A stretch of 64,000 nt of DNA from Pseudoxanthomonas sp. PXM01 (GCF_014851815.1 NZ_JACVAJ010000002.1:372001-436000); one strand, 5' to 3'; numbered from the stretch's first letter, positions 7,823 to 17,600 are shown. Numbers and translations: made by a program. The notes: generated by a model from the sequence alone, not told the origin.

Positions 7823-9109
7823 ATGCGCATCGCCGTCATCGGATCGGGGATCGCCGGGCTGGCATCGGCCTGGTGGCTGTCGCACCACCACGATGTCGTG
7901 CTGTACGAAGCCAACGACTATCTCGGCGGGCATACGCACACGCACGACGTCGAACAGGCCGGCCGGCGCTACGCCATCGACAGCGGCTTCATCGTCTTCA
8001 ACCAGGACCACTACCCGCGTCTCTGCAGCCTGTTCGACGACCTTGGTGTGGCCTCGCAGCCCACCACGATGAGCTTCTCCGTGCACAGCGAGCGCACCGG
8101 CCTGGAGTACAACGCCACCACCCTGGACACGCTGTTCTGCCAGCGCCGCAACCTGGTGTCGCCGCGCTTCCTCGGCATGCTTCGGGACCTGGCGCGCTTC
8201 TACCGCGAGGCGCCTGCCCTGCTGAGCACCAGCGAGCCCGGCCCGACGCTCGGCGACTACCTGCAGAGCGGTCGCTATGGCGCGGCGTTCCGCAACGAAC
8301 ACCTGATCCCGATGGCGTCCGCACTGTGGTCGTCGCCACCGCAGCAGATCCTTGATTTCCCTGCGCGTTACCTGGTGCAGTTCATGGCCAATCACCGGAT
8401 GCTGACGCTGGGCCGGCGCGCACCGTGGCGCGTCGTGAGCGGTGGGTCCGCCACCTACGTGCGTGCACTGCGCGAGCGCTGGCGCGTTCAGGAACGTCTG
8501 TCGTGCCCGGTCTATGCCGTGCGGCGCGATGCGGGCAGCGTCGAAGTCGTCAGCGAGCATGGGCGCGAGCGCTACGACCACGCCGTGCTCGCCTGCCACA
8601 GCGACACCGCGCTCGCCCTGCTGCAGGGCGATGCCGACGCACGCGAGCGGGAGATCCTCGGCGCGATGCGCTACCAGACCAACGACACCGTGCTGCACAC
8701 CGACGCGTCCCTCCTGCCACGCCGGCGCAAGGCCTGGGCGGCATGGAATGCGCACATACCCCGCGATCCGGACGCGCCCTGCACCGTCAGCTACTGCATG
8801 AACCTGCTGCAGGGCGTTGACGCGCCCGAGCCCTTCATCGTCACGCTCAACCGCAGCGAGGCGATCGATCCCGCGCGCGTCCTGCGGCGCATGCAATACC
8901 GCCATCCGGTACACGATCACGCGATGGTGGCGGCGCAGCGCCGCAAGGCCGAGATCCAGGGCCGCCGGCGCACCTGGTTCGCCGGTGCGTACTGGGGCTG
9001 GGGCTTCCACGAGGACGGCATCCGCAGCGCGCACGACCTGGTCGACGCCTTCCTTGCCCGGCATCACGGCGAAGGCGTCGATCTCGGCATCGAGTTCGCG
9101 TCGGCATGA
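7823..9109 (+). CDS. FAD-dependent amine-oxidase-like oxidoreductase
   Basis: This 428-residue flavoprotein begins with a Rossmann dinucleotide-binding loop ('VIGSGIAGL', residues 5-13) followed by the Glu-containing 'LYEANDYLGGHT' motif of the amine oxidase/phytoene-desaturase-like superfamily. The C-terminus has the FAD-closing 'RRTWFAGAYWGWGFHEDGI' segment. The same family sits beside DUF1365 and CFA-like genes in many bacteria. In Rhodobacter, a flavoprotein in the RpoE/ChrR regulon takes part in forming methylated diene/furan fatty acids. A desaturase role on methylated acyl chains is therefore the working inference; the substrate is not readable. The stop overlaps the next start (ATGA). 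Confidence 0.88.
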   Translation: MRIAVIGSGIAGLASAWWLSHHHDVVLYEANDYLGGHTHTHDVEQAGRRYAIDSGFIVFNQDHYPRLCSLFDDLGVASQPTTMSFSVHSERTGLEYNATTLDTLFCQRRNLVSPRFLGMLRDLARFYREAPALLSTSEPGPTLGDYLQSGRYGAAFRNEHLIPMASALWSSPPQQILDFPARYLVQFMANHRMLTLGRRAPWRVVSGGSATYVRALRERWRVQERLSCPVYAVRRDAGSVEVVSEHGRERYDHAVLACHSDTALALLQGDADAREREILGAMRYQTNDTVLHTDASLLPRRRKAWAAWNAHIPRDPDAPCTVSYCMNLLQGVDAPEPFIVTLNRSEAIDPARVLRRMQYRHPVHDHAMVAAQRRKAEIQGRRRTWFAGAYWGWGFHEDGIRSAHDLVDAFLARHHGEGVDLGIEFASA

Positions 9110-9882
9110 CCGCACCATTGGCCAGCGCGGTCTACGAAGGCTGGGTGCGCCATCGCCGGCACACGCCGCGGCCGCATGCGTTCCGGTACCGGATGGCGCA
9201 GCTCTACCTGGACCTGGACGAACTGGACCGCGTGTTCGACCGGCGCTGGCTGTGGTCGATGGATCGTCGCAACCTGGCCGAGTTCCGTCGTAGCGATTAT
9301 CTCGCGCCGCACGACCTGCCACTCACCGATGCCGTGCGCGACCGCGTGGCACGGCAGCTGGGCCGGCGCCCGGCGGGCCCTATTCGTCTGCTGACGCATC
9401 TGCGCTACGGCGGCCTGGTCTTCAACCCGGTGAGCTTCTACTACTGCTTCCAGCCCGACGGCGTCACGCTGGACGCGGTTGTCGCGGAAATCACCAACAC
9501 GCCCTGGCGTGAGCGGCACAGCTACGTGCTGCCGGTGAGCGAGGGCGTGCCGCATGGCGATGGCTGGGAATGGGGTTTCGACAAGGCCTTCCATGTCTCG
9601 CCCTTCCTGCCGATGGACTGCGCCTACCGCTGGCGCTTCGGCACGCCCGACGACGCACTGCGCGTGCACATGCAGGTGGACCGCGAGGGCCGGCGCGCCT
9701 TCGACGCCACGCTGACACTGGTGAGGCGACCCTTGCAGGGCGCCTCGCTCGCGCGCGTGCTGTGGCGCTATCCGCTGATGACCGCGCAGGTGGTCGGCGG
9801 CATCCACTGGCAGGCCTTGCGCCTGTGGCTGAAGCGAACGCCGGTCCACGACCACCCTTCCCTCTCCCGCGAAACCCCATGA
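9106..9882 (+). CDS. DUF1365 family protein
   Basis: This is a 258-residue DUF1365 protein. Conserved pieces include 'YEGWVRHRRHTPRPHAFRYR' at the N-terminus, 'RYGGLVFNPVSFYYCF' near residue 105 and 'KAFHVSPFLPMD' near residue 165. The family has no assigned activity but is almost always found between an FAD oxidoreductase and a cyclopropane-synthase-like methyltransferase, as here. Both ends are ATGA overlaps, so the protein is expected in fixed ratio with its neighbours. It has no membrane spans or signal peptide and is probably cytosolic. A chaperone or lipid-transfer role for the methyltransferase is inference only. Confidence 0.92.
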   Translation: MTAPLASAVYEGWVRHRRHTPRPHAFRYRMAQLYLDLDELDRVFDRRWLWSMDRRNLAEFRRSDYLAPHDLPLTDAVRDRVARQLGRRPAGPIRLLTHLRYGGLVFNPVSFYYCFQPDGVTLDAVVAEITNTPWRERHSYVLPVSEGVPHGDGWEWGFDKAFHVSPFLPMDCAYRWRFGTPDDALRVHMQVDREGRRAFDATLTLVRRPLQGASLARVLWRYPLMTAQVVGGIHWQALRLWLKRTPVHDHPSLSRETP

Positions 9883-11132
9883 ACGAGATCGCCCACGTTT
9901 CCACCCCCGTTGTCTTCGGCGCGCTGGACCGCTCGCTGCGCACGCAGCTGCTCGCCCGCCTCGACGACCTGGACCACGGCACGCTGGTGGTGCGCGATGC
10001 GCTGGGCGAACACCGCTTCGGCAATGCGAACGGTGATGCGTTGCCTCCCGTGCACCTGTGGGTGGACGACCCCGCCTTCTACCGCGCCGTTGCCGCGCAG
10101 GGCAGTGTCGGTGCGGGCGAGGCGTACATCGCCGGACATTGGCGCTGCGACGACCTGGTCACGCTGGTGCGCCTGCTGGTGCGCAACCGCGCCCTGCTGG
10201 ACGGGATGGAGACCGGCATCGCGCGGCTGGGCGGCTGGGCGCTGCGCAGCTGGCATGCGCTGCGCCGCAATACGCGCGAAGGCAGCCGCCGCAACATCGC
10301 CGCGCATTACGACCTGGGCAACGACTTCTTCGCGCTGTTCCTTTCGCCGGATCTGATGTACTCGTCGGCGATGTTCGCCGCGCCGGAGGAGGAACTGGAA
10401 ACGGCCTCGTTCCGCAAGCTCGACGCCGTGTGCCGGAAACTGGCGCTGTCGCCGGAGGACCGCGTCGTCGAGATCGGCACCGGCTGGGGCGGCTTCGCTC
10501 TGCATGCCGCGCGCCACCACGGCTGCCACGTCACCACCACCACGATCTCGCGCGAGCAGCATGCGCTGGCTACCCAGCGCGTGGCCGAGGCCGGCCTGCA
10601 GGACCGCGTCACCCTGCTGCTGCAGGACTACCGCGACCTGCAGGGTACGTACGACAAGCTGGTCTCCATCGAGATGATCGAGGCGATCGGCGCGCATTAC
10701 CTCGACACCTTCTTCGGAAAACTCGGCGCGCTGCTGCGACCGGGCGGCCAGGCGCTGCTGCAGGCCATCACCATCGAAGACCACCGCTACGTGCAGGCGC
10801 GCGATTCGGTGGACTTCATCAAGCGCTTCGTCTTTCCCGGCAGCTTCATCCCATCGCTGGAAGCGATGTATGGCGCGAAGACCCGTTCCAGCGACCTGCA
10901 GGTGCTGCACCAGGAGGACTTCGGCCTGTCCTACGCCTACACGCTGCGGGCCTGGCGCCGCCACTTCCTGACCCGCCTGAACGACGTGCGCGCGCAGGGT
11001 TTCGACGAACGCTTCATCCGCCTGTGGGAGTTCTACCTGGCCTATTGCGAAGGCGGCTTCCTGGAGCGTTCCATCGGCGTGTCGCACCTGCTGATGCAAC
11101 GCCCGCCGCATGCCGGCGAGGGGGCACGATGA
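9879..11132 (+). CDS. Cyclopropane-fatty-acid-synthase-family methyltransferase (first copy)
   Basis: This 417-residue SAM-dependent methyltransferase of the CfaS family has SAM motif I 'EIGTGWGGF' at 198-206, preceded by 'AHYDLGNDFFALFLSPDLMYSS' near 142-163. 'SIEMIEAIGAHYL' provides the glutamate matching CfaS Glu239. By eye, the residue matching E. coli Cys139 is Ser ('MYSSAMF') and that matching His266 is Gln ('LLQAIT'), so two bicarbonate-site ligands of true cyclopropane synthases are changed. This would suit a methyl-adding rather than ring-closing reaction on unsaturated phospholipid chains, as reported for furan-fatty-acid methylases; that is inference. It is coupled to both neighbours by 4-base overlaps. 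Confidence 0.9.
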   Translation: MNEIAHVSTPVVFGALDRSLRTQLLARLDDLDHGTLVVRDALGEHRFGNANGDALPPVHLWVDDPAFYRAVAAQGSVGAGEAYIAGHWRCDDLVTLVRLLVRNRALLDGMETGIARLGGWALRSWHALRRNTREGSRRNIAAHYDLGNDFFALFLSPDLMYSSAMFAAPEEELETASFRKLDAVCRKLALSPEDRVVEIGTGWGGFALHAARHHGCHVTTTTISREQHALATQRVAEAGLQDRVTLLLQDYRDLQGTYDKLVSIEMIEAIGAHYLDTFFGKLGALLRPGGQALLQAITIEDHRYVQARDSVDFIKRFVFPGSFIPSLEAMYGAKTRSSDLQVLHQEDFGLSYAYTLRAWRRHFLTRLNDVRAQGFDERFIRLWEFYLAYCEGGFLERSIGVSHLLMQRPPHAGEGAR

Positions 11133-11926
11133 ACCTGCTGCCTGCGATCGCGATCGTCTGGGGCGTGTCGCTGCTGGCCATGACCGTCGGCTGGGGGTGG
11201 CAACGTCGCCACACCAATGCCGGCATGGTCGATGTGGTGTGGACGGCGTGCGTGGGGTTCGCCGCGATCTTCCTGGCCGCGTGCGGCGATGGCGCCTGGC
11301 AGGCGCGCGTCGCGCTGGCGGTGCTGGGCGGCAGCTGGGGCCTGCGCCTGGCCTTGCACCTGTGGCAGCGCGTCACCCACGAACCGGAAGACGGCCGTTA
11401 CCAGTATCTGCGCGCGCACTGGCGCGGCCACCAGGGCAAGTTCTACCTGTTCTTTGCCGGGCAGTCGTTGCTGGTGCTGCTGTTCGCCCTGCCGTTCGCC
11501 GCCGTGGCGCGAAGCCCGGTCGCGACGTTCTGGCCGTGGATCGCGCTGGCCGCCTTGCTCGGCATCGCCAGCGTCGTGGGCGAGTCCCTCGCCGACCGCC
11601 AGCTCGCCCGCTTCCGCGCCGATCCGGCGAACCGCGGCCGCACTTGCCGCGAAGGGCTGTGGCGCTACTCGCGCCATCCCAACTACTTCTTCGAATGGCT
11701 GCATTGGTTCGCGTACATCGCGCTGGCGGTGGGTTCACCGTGGTTCTGGCTGTCGTTGAGCGGTCCGCTGGTGATGTTCGTGTTCCTGCGCTGGATCAGC
11801 GGCATTCCCTTCACCGAAGCGCAGGCGCTGCGCACGCGCGGCGAGGACTACCGCGACTACCAGCGCACCACACCCATGCTGTTCCCCTGGTTTCCCAAAC
11901 CTGCCGCCCGGGAGGCGACGCGATGA
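11129..11926 (+). CDS. DUF1295 integral-membrane protein (steroid 5-alpha-reductase-like fold)
   Basis: This 265-residue multi-span membrane protein of the DUF1295 / 3-oxo-5-alpha-steroid 4-dehydrogenase superfamily has hydrophobic segments at about 5-20, 35-50, 57-70, 108-125, 135-152 and 188-215. The superfamily signature 'GLWRYSRHPNYFFEW' lies near residue 178, and the C-terminal 'IPFTEAQALRTRGEDYRDYQRTT'-type tail is present. Relatives reduce C=C bonds in lipids using NADPH or act in membrane-lipid modification. Its place between two methyltransferases suggests a reductase step on modified acyl chains (inference). ATGA overlaps occur at both ends. Confidence 0.9.
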   Translation: MNLLPAIAIVWGVSLLAMTVGWGWQRRHTNAGMVDVVWTACVGFAAIFLAACGDGAWQARVALAVLGGSWGLRLALHLWQRVTHEPEDGRYQYLRAHWRGHQGKFYLFFAGQSLLVLLFALPFAAVARSPVATFWPWIALAALLGIASVVGESLADRQLARFRADPANRGRTCREGLWRYSRHPNYFFEWLHWFAYIALAVGSPWFWLSLSGPLVMFVFLRWISGIPFTEAQALRTRGEDYRDYQRTTPMLFPWFPKPAAREATR

Positions 11927-13002
11927 ATGCCATGGTCGACGAACTCGCCGCCGACCGCGCGGCCCCCGGCCTGCTCGGCCTGGCCGAGCGCGGACTGCTG
12001 CCCGATGCGCTGATCCGCGCCGGCATCCGCCAACTCTGCGCACAACGGCTGCGCGACGAGGGCGCCGGCGGGCAGGCGGCGCAGTCGGCGCAGCTGGCCC
12101 ACCGGCTGTGGGCGCTACGCCAAGGCGCCCTGGCGATGCACACCGATGCGGCCAATCGCCAGCATTACGAACTGCCGGCGGATTTTTTCCGCCACTGCCT
12201 CGGCCACCGGCTGAAGTACAGCAGCTGCTACTACCCCGCCGGTGACGAGACGCTGGACCAGGCCGAGGACGCGATGCTGGCGCTGTACGGCGAACGCGCC
12301 GGCCTGGCCGACGGACAGGACATCCTGGAACTCGGCTGCGGCTGGGGTTCACTGACGCTGTGGATGGCCGAGCGGTATCCGGACGCACGCATCACCGCGG
12401 TATCGAATTCGCACTCGCAACGCCGGTTCATCGAAGCACGGTGCGACGAACGCGGCCTGCACAACGTCCGCGTCATCACCTGCGACGTCAACCAGTTGCA
12501 GCTGGACGAGCAGGCCTTCGACCGCTGCGTGTCGGTGGAGATGTTCGAGCACGTCAGCAATCATGCCGCGCTGATGCGGCGTATCCACGATGCGCTGCGC
12601 CCGGGCGGCGCGCTGTTCGTGCACATCTTCGTCCATCGCCACCTGATGTATCCGTTCGAGACGCAGGGCGAGGACAACTGGATGGGTCGGCACTTCTTCA
12701 CCGGCGGCATGATGCCGTCGGCCGACCTGCTGCTGTTCTTCCAGGACCATCTGCACCTGCAGCAGCGCTGGCTGCTGGACGGCACGCACTACCAGCGCAC
12801 CGCGAATCATTGGCTGGACAATCACGACGCCAACCGCGACGCCGTGATGGCGGTGCTGCGACAGGCCTATGGCGATGCGGCACCGCTGTGGAACCAGCGC
12901 TGGCGCATGTTCTGGATGGCCTGCGCCGAACTGTTCGGCTACCGCGACGGTCAGGAATGGCTGGTCGCGCACTACCGGTTCCAGCGGCCTGGAGGACACT
13001 GA
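11923..13002 (+). CDS. Cyclopropane-fatty-acid-synthase-family methyltransferase (second copy)
   Basis: This 359-residue SAM-dependent methyltransferase resembles CfaS but is more divergent. It has 'QHYELPADFF', 'LKYSSCYYPAGDETLDQAE', SAM motif I 'ILELGCGWGSLTLWMA' and 'CVSVEMFEHVSNH'. Unlike the first copy it keeps a His in 'LFVHIFVHRH', near the CfaS His266 position. Having two family members in one operon argues for distinct steps rather than redundancy. In Rhodobacter a second CFA-like protein in the same regulon is needed for an oxygen-dependent step; assignment here is inference. The gene is translationally coupled to DUF1295 (4-base overlap) and followed 1 base later by the lipocalin. 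Confidence 0.88.
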   Translation: MNAMVDELAADRAAPGLLGLAERGLLPDALIRAGIRQLCAQRLRDEGAGGQAAQSAQLAHRLWALRQGALAMHTDAANRQHYELPADFFRHCLGHRLKYSSCYYPAGDETLDQAEDAMLALYGERAGLADGQDILELGCGWGSLTLWMAERYPDARITAVSNSHSQRRFIEARCDERGLHNVRVITCDVNQLQLDEQAFDRCVSVEMFEHVSNHAALMRRIHDALRPGGALFVHIFVHRHLMYPFETQGEDNWMGRHFFTGGMMPSADLLLFFQDHLHLQQRWLLDGTHYQRTANHWLDNHDANRDAVMAVLRQAYGDAAPLWNQRWRMFWMACAELFGYRDGQEWLVAHYRFQRPGGH

Positions 13003-13003
13003 C

Positions 13004-13531
13004 ATGCGCACCCTGCCCTTCGCCCTGCTGGCGCTGATCGTCGCCACCACCGCCGCCTGCCGCCAGGGCAACGTCAAACCATCGATCGCCACCGCGGCGC
13101 CGGTGGACGTGGCGCGCTTCATGGGCGACTGGTACGTCATCGCCCATATTCCGTCGTTTCCCGAACGCGACGCCTACGCGGCGGTCGAATCGTATGCACA
13201 GCGACCGGATGGCCGCATCCAGACCACGTTCCGCTACCGCAAGGGCGCACTCGACGGTCCGGAGAAGACGATGCACCCCGTCGGCACCGTGCGTCCGGAG
13301 GGCGGTGGCGCGGTCTGGGGCATGCAGTTCGTCTGGCCGATCCAGGCCGAGTACGTCATCGCCTGGGTCGATGCCGACTACCGGCAGACGATCGTCGGGC
13401 GCAGCAAGCGCGACTACGTGTGGCTGATGGCACGCACGCCACGGATCCCGGAGTCGGATTACCAGATGCGGGTGAAGCAGATCGAGGCGATGGGGTACGA
13501 CATCTCGAAGCTCCGGCGCGTGCCGCACTGA
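13004..13531 (+). CDS. Blc-like lipocalin, probable outer-membrane lipoprotein
   Basis: This 175-residue lipocalin has a signal sequence ending in 'ATTAAC', giving Cys19 as probable lipidation site; Thr at -3 is unusual for a lipobox. The lipocalin motif 'FMGDWYVIAHIPSF' (SCR1, GxWY) is at 41-54, and the C-terminal 'PESDYQMRVKQIEAMGYDISKL' matches bacterial Blc. Blc proteins bind lysophospholipids and fatty acids and help maintain the envelope under stress, which suits a role as acceptor or scavenger for the modified lipids of this operon. It is the last gene of the unit; a GC hairpin follows. Confidence 0.9.
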   Translation: MRTLPFALLALIVATTAACRQGNVKPSIATAAPVDVARFMGDWYVIAHIPSFPERDAYAAVESYAQRPDGRIQTTFRYRKGALDGPEKTMHPVGTVRPEGGGAVWGMQFVWPIQAEYVIAWVDADYRQTIVGRSKRDYVWLMARTPRIPESDYQMRVKQIEAMGYDISKLRRVPH

Positions 13532-13567
13532 CGGCGCAACGGCGACCCGCCCCGCAGGCAGGCGGCA

Positions 13568-13581
13568 GGCCCGCGAGGGCC
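13568..13581. terminator. Possible hairpin terminator after the lipid operon
   Basis: The inverted repeat GGCCC-GCGA-GGGCC lies between the convergent lipocalin and the small Lys-rich gene. The stem is short and GC-only, with no T-run on either side, so an intrinsic terminator is only possible. Confidence 0.35.
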
Positions 13582-13603
13582 GGCCGCCGTACCATCATCG
13601 ACG

Positions 13604-13708
13604 TCAGCCGCGCGTCGCCTTCTTCTCGTTCTTGTCCGCACGCTTTTCCTTCAGCGTTTTCGCGGGCTTCTTCTTCTGCTCTTTCTTCTTGTCCAGGCCC
13701 TTCGCCAT
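13604..13708 (-). CDS. Tiny lysine-rich protein (34 residues)
   Basis: This 34-residue protein starts 'MAKGLDKKKEQKKK' and contains 13 lysines, with Glu/Asp interspersed. Similar tiny 'MAKG..KKK..PAKTLKEKR' proteins recur in xanthomonads, as far as I recall. GGGAG lies 8 bases upstream of the ATG at 13708, which decides the start over an in-frame ATG at 13723 and the long upstream extension. It has no membrane span or signal peptide. The composition suggests a disordered nucleic-acid- or ribosome-associated peptide; that function is inference. It is convergent with the lipocalin. Confidence 0.7.
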   Translation of the reverse strand: MAKGLDKKKEQKKKPAKTLKEKRADKNEKKATRG

Positions 13709-14111
13709 CACGTGCACTCCCATGGTCGCTGCGACGGCGGCGAGCATGACACATCCATCGACGACCGGTATGCGCGTCGAAACGCCGTACCGCCGGACTG
13801 TCCGATCGGCCGGCGAGCACCGCCTGCGCTCCGACCGCGACACCCTGCGAGACCCGGGGCCGGCCCGCGAAGTAGCCCCGACCCACACCGGGCGGGAAGA
13901 ACAGGCAAAAGGAGAGGGAACGTTGGACTGTTTTTCGGGAAGAGGCGTACGTTGACGGGCGTTGCGCTGCTGCGTCCCGCTGGCTGGGTGGTGCACTGAT
14001 CAACCGAGGCAGGTCCCGCGCCTGCTCGCTTGCAGCGCCACGTCTTGCATCCAGTTCCAGTCGCCCCAGTGGGCTCCGGGAACCCTGTGCCCCGCCGATC
14101 TGGAAGGAGCC
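13709..14111. other. Gene-free stretch of about 400 bases
   Basis: Neither strand offers an open frame with a plausible start, composition or family match here. The stretch includes the promoter side of the Lys-rich peptide gene and the tail side of the DoxX-like gene. I see no hairpin with a T-run, no tandem repeat and no tRNA-like structure. A short A/G-rich stretch (near 13907-13920) precedes a TTG-initiated run of 11 codons that I do not consider a gene. Confidence 0.5.
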
Positions 14112-14501
14112 TCAGATGCCGTCGTCGCTATCCCGCTTGTCTGCCTGAATGTGGATGACGCGGCGTCCATGCAGCCGGGCATCCAGCGAGAAGGCGCCTG
14201 GACCCAGGAGCACCATCGCGACCAACAATGCGAGATGTCCGGCTGACATCACTGGATGTCCTGAACCCGCAAGCAGTGCAATGACAACCCCGCACGCCAG
14301 TAGCGCGGCAGCGCGGCACACTATTCCCGCCAGCAACGCGATCACCAGCAACGTCACCAGCAGGTAGAGCATCGCCGCCCCACCGCGGGTGGATTGCGTT
14401 GCCATCGCGTGGCCCACGATGGCGAGCGCACCGCCCACGCGAAGGACCAGCAATCCGGCGCCAACCACGCCGTCGGGGAATCTGCATACGTATCCGGCCA
14501 T
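14112..14501 (-). CDS. Small DoxX-like membrane protein
   Basis: The 129-residue protein has four predicted membrane helices (about 10-30, 40-60, 62-80 and 85-103). The C-terminal motif 'VLLGPGAFSLDARLHGRR' is typical of DoxX-family proteins, here followed by a polar tail. The ATG at 14501 is chosen because the long N-terminal extension reads as non-coding and would overlap the divergent kinase gene. DoxX-family proteins are quinone- or redox-linked small membrane proteins whose exact reaction is often unknown. It diverges from the sensor kinase, so shared control is possible. Confidence 0.75.
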   Translation of the reverse strand: MAGYVCRFPDGVVGAGLLVLRVGGALAIVGHAMATQSTRGGAAMLYLLVTLLVIALLAGIVCRAAALLACGVVIALLAGSGHPVMSAGHLALLVAMVLLGPGAFSLDARLHGRRVIHIQADKRDSDDGI

Positions 14502-14640
14502 GCGCCACCGTAGCCCGTCCGGGCTGAAGTGGCAGACCCGAAAGAGGGGAGCCGGACAACCTGATCGAAGGTAAACTCGCGCCGAGCAACCCGGGCCTGC
14601 ACCGCTGGCTAACGCCATTCCCAACAGACGGTAGTGATTG

Positions 14641-17600
14641 ATGCGGTTTCTCAAGACACTCGTCCTCGGCGCGCTCGTATCGCTGCCCTGCCCCGTACTG
14701 GCGGAGCAGGCGCAGGTGCTCGGACGTTACGTGCACCAGCGCTGGCTGGAAGGAACCGAAGCCCCCATACCCGTCGTTTCCATGGCGCAAGGCCCTGACG
14801 GCTTCATCTGGCTGGCCACCGGAGACGGCCTGTTCCGCTTCGATGGCGTTCGCTTCGAGCGACTCGACGCCGAGGTGCCTCTCAGGAACGACCCACCCAG
14901 CGCGCTCCTGATGACCCGTAGCGGCGATGTCTGGATAAGCTTCGAGGCCTCGCACCGGTTTGCCTTCTACAGCCGAGGTGCGCTGCGCTTGCTGGACGGC
15001 CCGCCGGCGCCGAGCCGGATCGTGGGCATGGTCGAAGGTCTGGATGGCGCCATATGGGCGCTTACTTCGAACTACAACGCTGAGGTCCTGCGGTTCAAGG
15101 ACGGCGCCTGGCAGACATTCAACGCGCGGCAGGGACTGCCGGAAAGCAATGCCTCCCACATGATCATGGCCCGAGATGGCACGCTGTGGATTGCAGGCAG
15201 CGAGGGCGTCGCCTGGCTTGAGCCGGGTGCGGAGAGGTTCGCGTTCCTTCGCACGGAATCGAGCGCTCGCGTGTCGCAGGATCCGCACGGGAAGATATGG
15301 ATTTCCGACAGGACCGGTACCTACCCCGCCACCATGACCGGGGAAGCCCTGGCGACCCCTGGCCCGAAGCCGCGCTTCCCCACCGGAGAGCTGGACATAC
15401 GCGGCGGACCGATCTTCGATCGGCACGGCAATCTCTGGATTGCGACCCGCTACCAAGGACTGAAACTTTTTCCTGGGCCAGGGCCTTCCGGCGTTGCCGA
15501 CGACGCCTTGCCCGAGACCTTCACGGGCAAGCAGGGCTTGTCATCCGACGTGACGAACGGGCTCTTCGAGGACAGGGAGGGCAACCTGTGGGTGAGCACG
15601 GAAGGTGGGCTGGACCGGCTGCGTGCGGCCACCCTCGTCCGCCATCCTGCACTGTCATCGCCGGCGCGCTTCGGGGACAAGCTGCTCGCCGGAGCCGATG
15701 GAGCCATCTACATCGGCCAGGCAAGCACCATCTTCCGGGTGCCGCCGCAGGGCGACCCCGCACCGATCATCCGCGGCATCGTTGAGCCGGAAGCGATGTG
15801 CGAAGCGCATGACGGCTCGCTATGGGTGGCCCTGCGCCATGAAGTCATCGTCTGGTCGCCGGACGGGATAAGGGAAAGGATCGAACGCCCGGATCGTCAG
15901 GCCAGGCACAACATCGCCTACGACTGCGCTATCGATGCCGGCGGCAGCTTCTGGATGTCCGCCGCAGGCGGTGGCGTGCATCGATATCGCAAAGGTCGTT
16001 GGGAGCAGGTGTTCGAGGGCGGGCGGGATGCCAACTTCTACCCGACCACCCTGACGACGACACCGACCGGCAGCGTGGTCTTCCAGTCGGGGGATCGTCT
16101 GGTCTGGGTGGAAGACACGGGCTTGTCGACGAGCAGGCTTGGCTTCGGCGACAGCCAGCTCAAGGTGCTGACGATGCAGCAGACCGGGAAGAGCCTGTAC
16201 GTTGCAGGGGCGTTCGGCCTGTCCCGCTACCTTGGCGACAAGGTGGAGACCGCGTGGTCGCCCGACATCTCGCCTGGCAGTCGAATCAACGGTGTTGTCG
16301 AAACCCCGGCCGGCGACCTCTGGCTGGCCTACCCGAGAATGCTTGTGCGGCTGTCTGCCGGGGAACTCGAACGTGCATTCCGTGATCGGAAACTCCCCTC
16401 TTCGACGTTCGCGCTGGGGCGCGGTGATGGCCTGACGAGCAGGCCACATTCGCATTCCCAGCGCGCCATGGTGCGAGGCGGTGATGGACGCCTGTGGATC
16501 GCGACCGAGACCGGCACGCTCTGGATGGATCCGGAAGACATCATTCGCGACCGGACGATCCCGGGCGTTGCGATCACTGCGCTGAGGACCGAAGCGCTTT
16601 CCTTCCGGGACCCTGCCGCCGTTCGGCTGCCGCCTGCCACCCCCAAGATCGAAATCGACTACGCGGCGCTCAGCTTCGTCGACCAGCAGCGCATCAAGGT
16701 CCGCTACCGGCTGGAAGGATTCGACCAGGACTGGGTGTATCCGGGCCAGCGACGCCAGGCCTTCTACACGAATCTCCCTCCGGGGAAGTATCGTTTCCAG
16801 GTGATGGCGGCCAACCTGGACGGCGTGTGGAACCCGGCCCCCGCCGCGCTCGAGTTCGAGATTCCGAAAACCTTCTACCAGTCCGGCTGGTTCCTGTTGC
16901 TGTGCACGGCCACGGTACTGACGATCCTGTTCGCGCTGCACCGTCTGCGCATTGTCCAGGCGGGCAATCGCATACGCTCGCGTCTCGAAGAGCGCAATGC
17001 CGAGCGTGAGCGTATCGCCCGCGAGCTTCACGACACGTTGCTGCAGGGCGTCATGGGGCTCATCCTCCGATTCCAGGCGGTAGCGAATCGCGTGTCCAGC
17101 GAAGCCGCTCTCGGCAAGCAGTTGGATACAGCGCTCGCGGCCGCGGATGCCGTCGTGGTGGATGCCCGCAATCGTGTCCGGGACTTGCGTGGTGCAGACG
17201 AGGCCGCAGACCTTCTCTCCACACTCCGGCGGGTGGCGGCCGAAACGCCATTTTCCCCGCCCGTTCCCGTTCGCCTGCTCATAGAAGGCCAGCCACGTCC
17301 GCTTCACCCGCTGGTTTCAGCCGAGACTGTCAAGATCTTCAGCGAAGCCCTGTTGAATGTGGCTCACCATTCGCGCGCCTCGTCTGCGGAAATCGCGGTC
17401 GGGTTCGAATCCAGGCAGCTGGCGATCAGGCTTCGCGACGATGGCGTCGGAATTCCGGCCCAGGTACTGAAAGCCGGCCGCAAGGATGGCCATTTCGGCC
17501 TGGTCGGCATGAGGGAGCGCGCGGAGCGAATGGGTGGCGCACTCAACATCACAAGCGTCACGGGACAAGGAACCGAAGTGACGTTGCTCATTCCAGCGCG

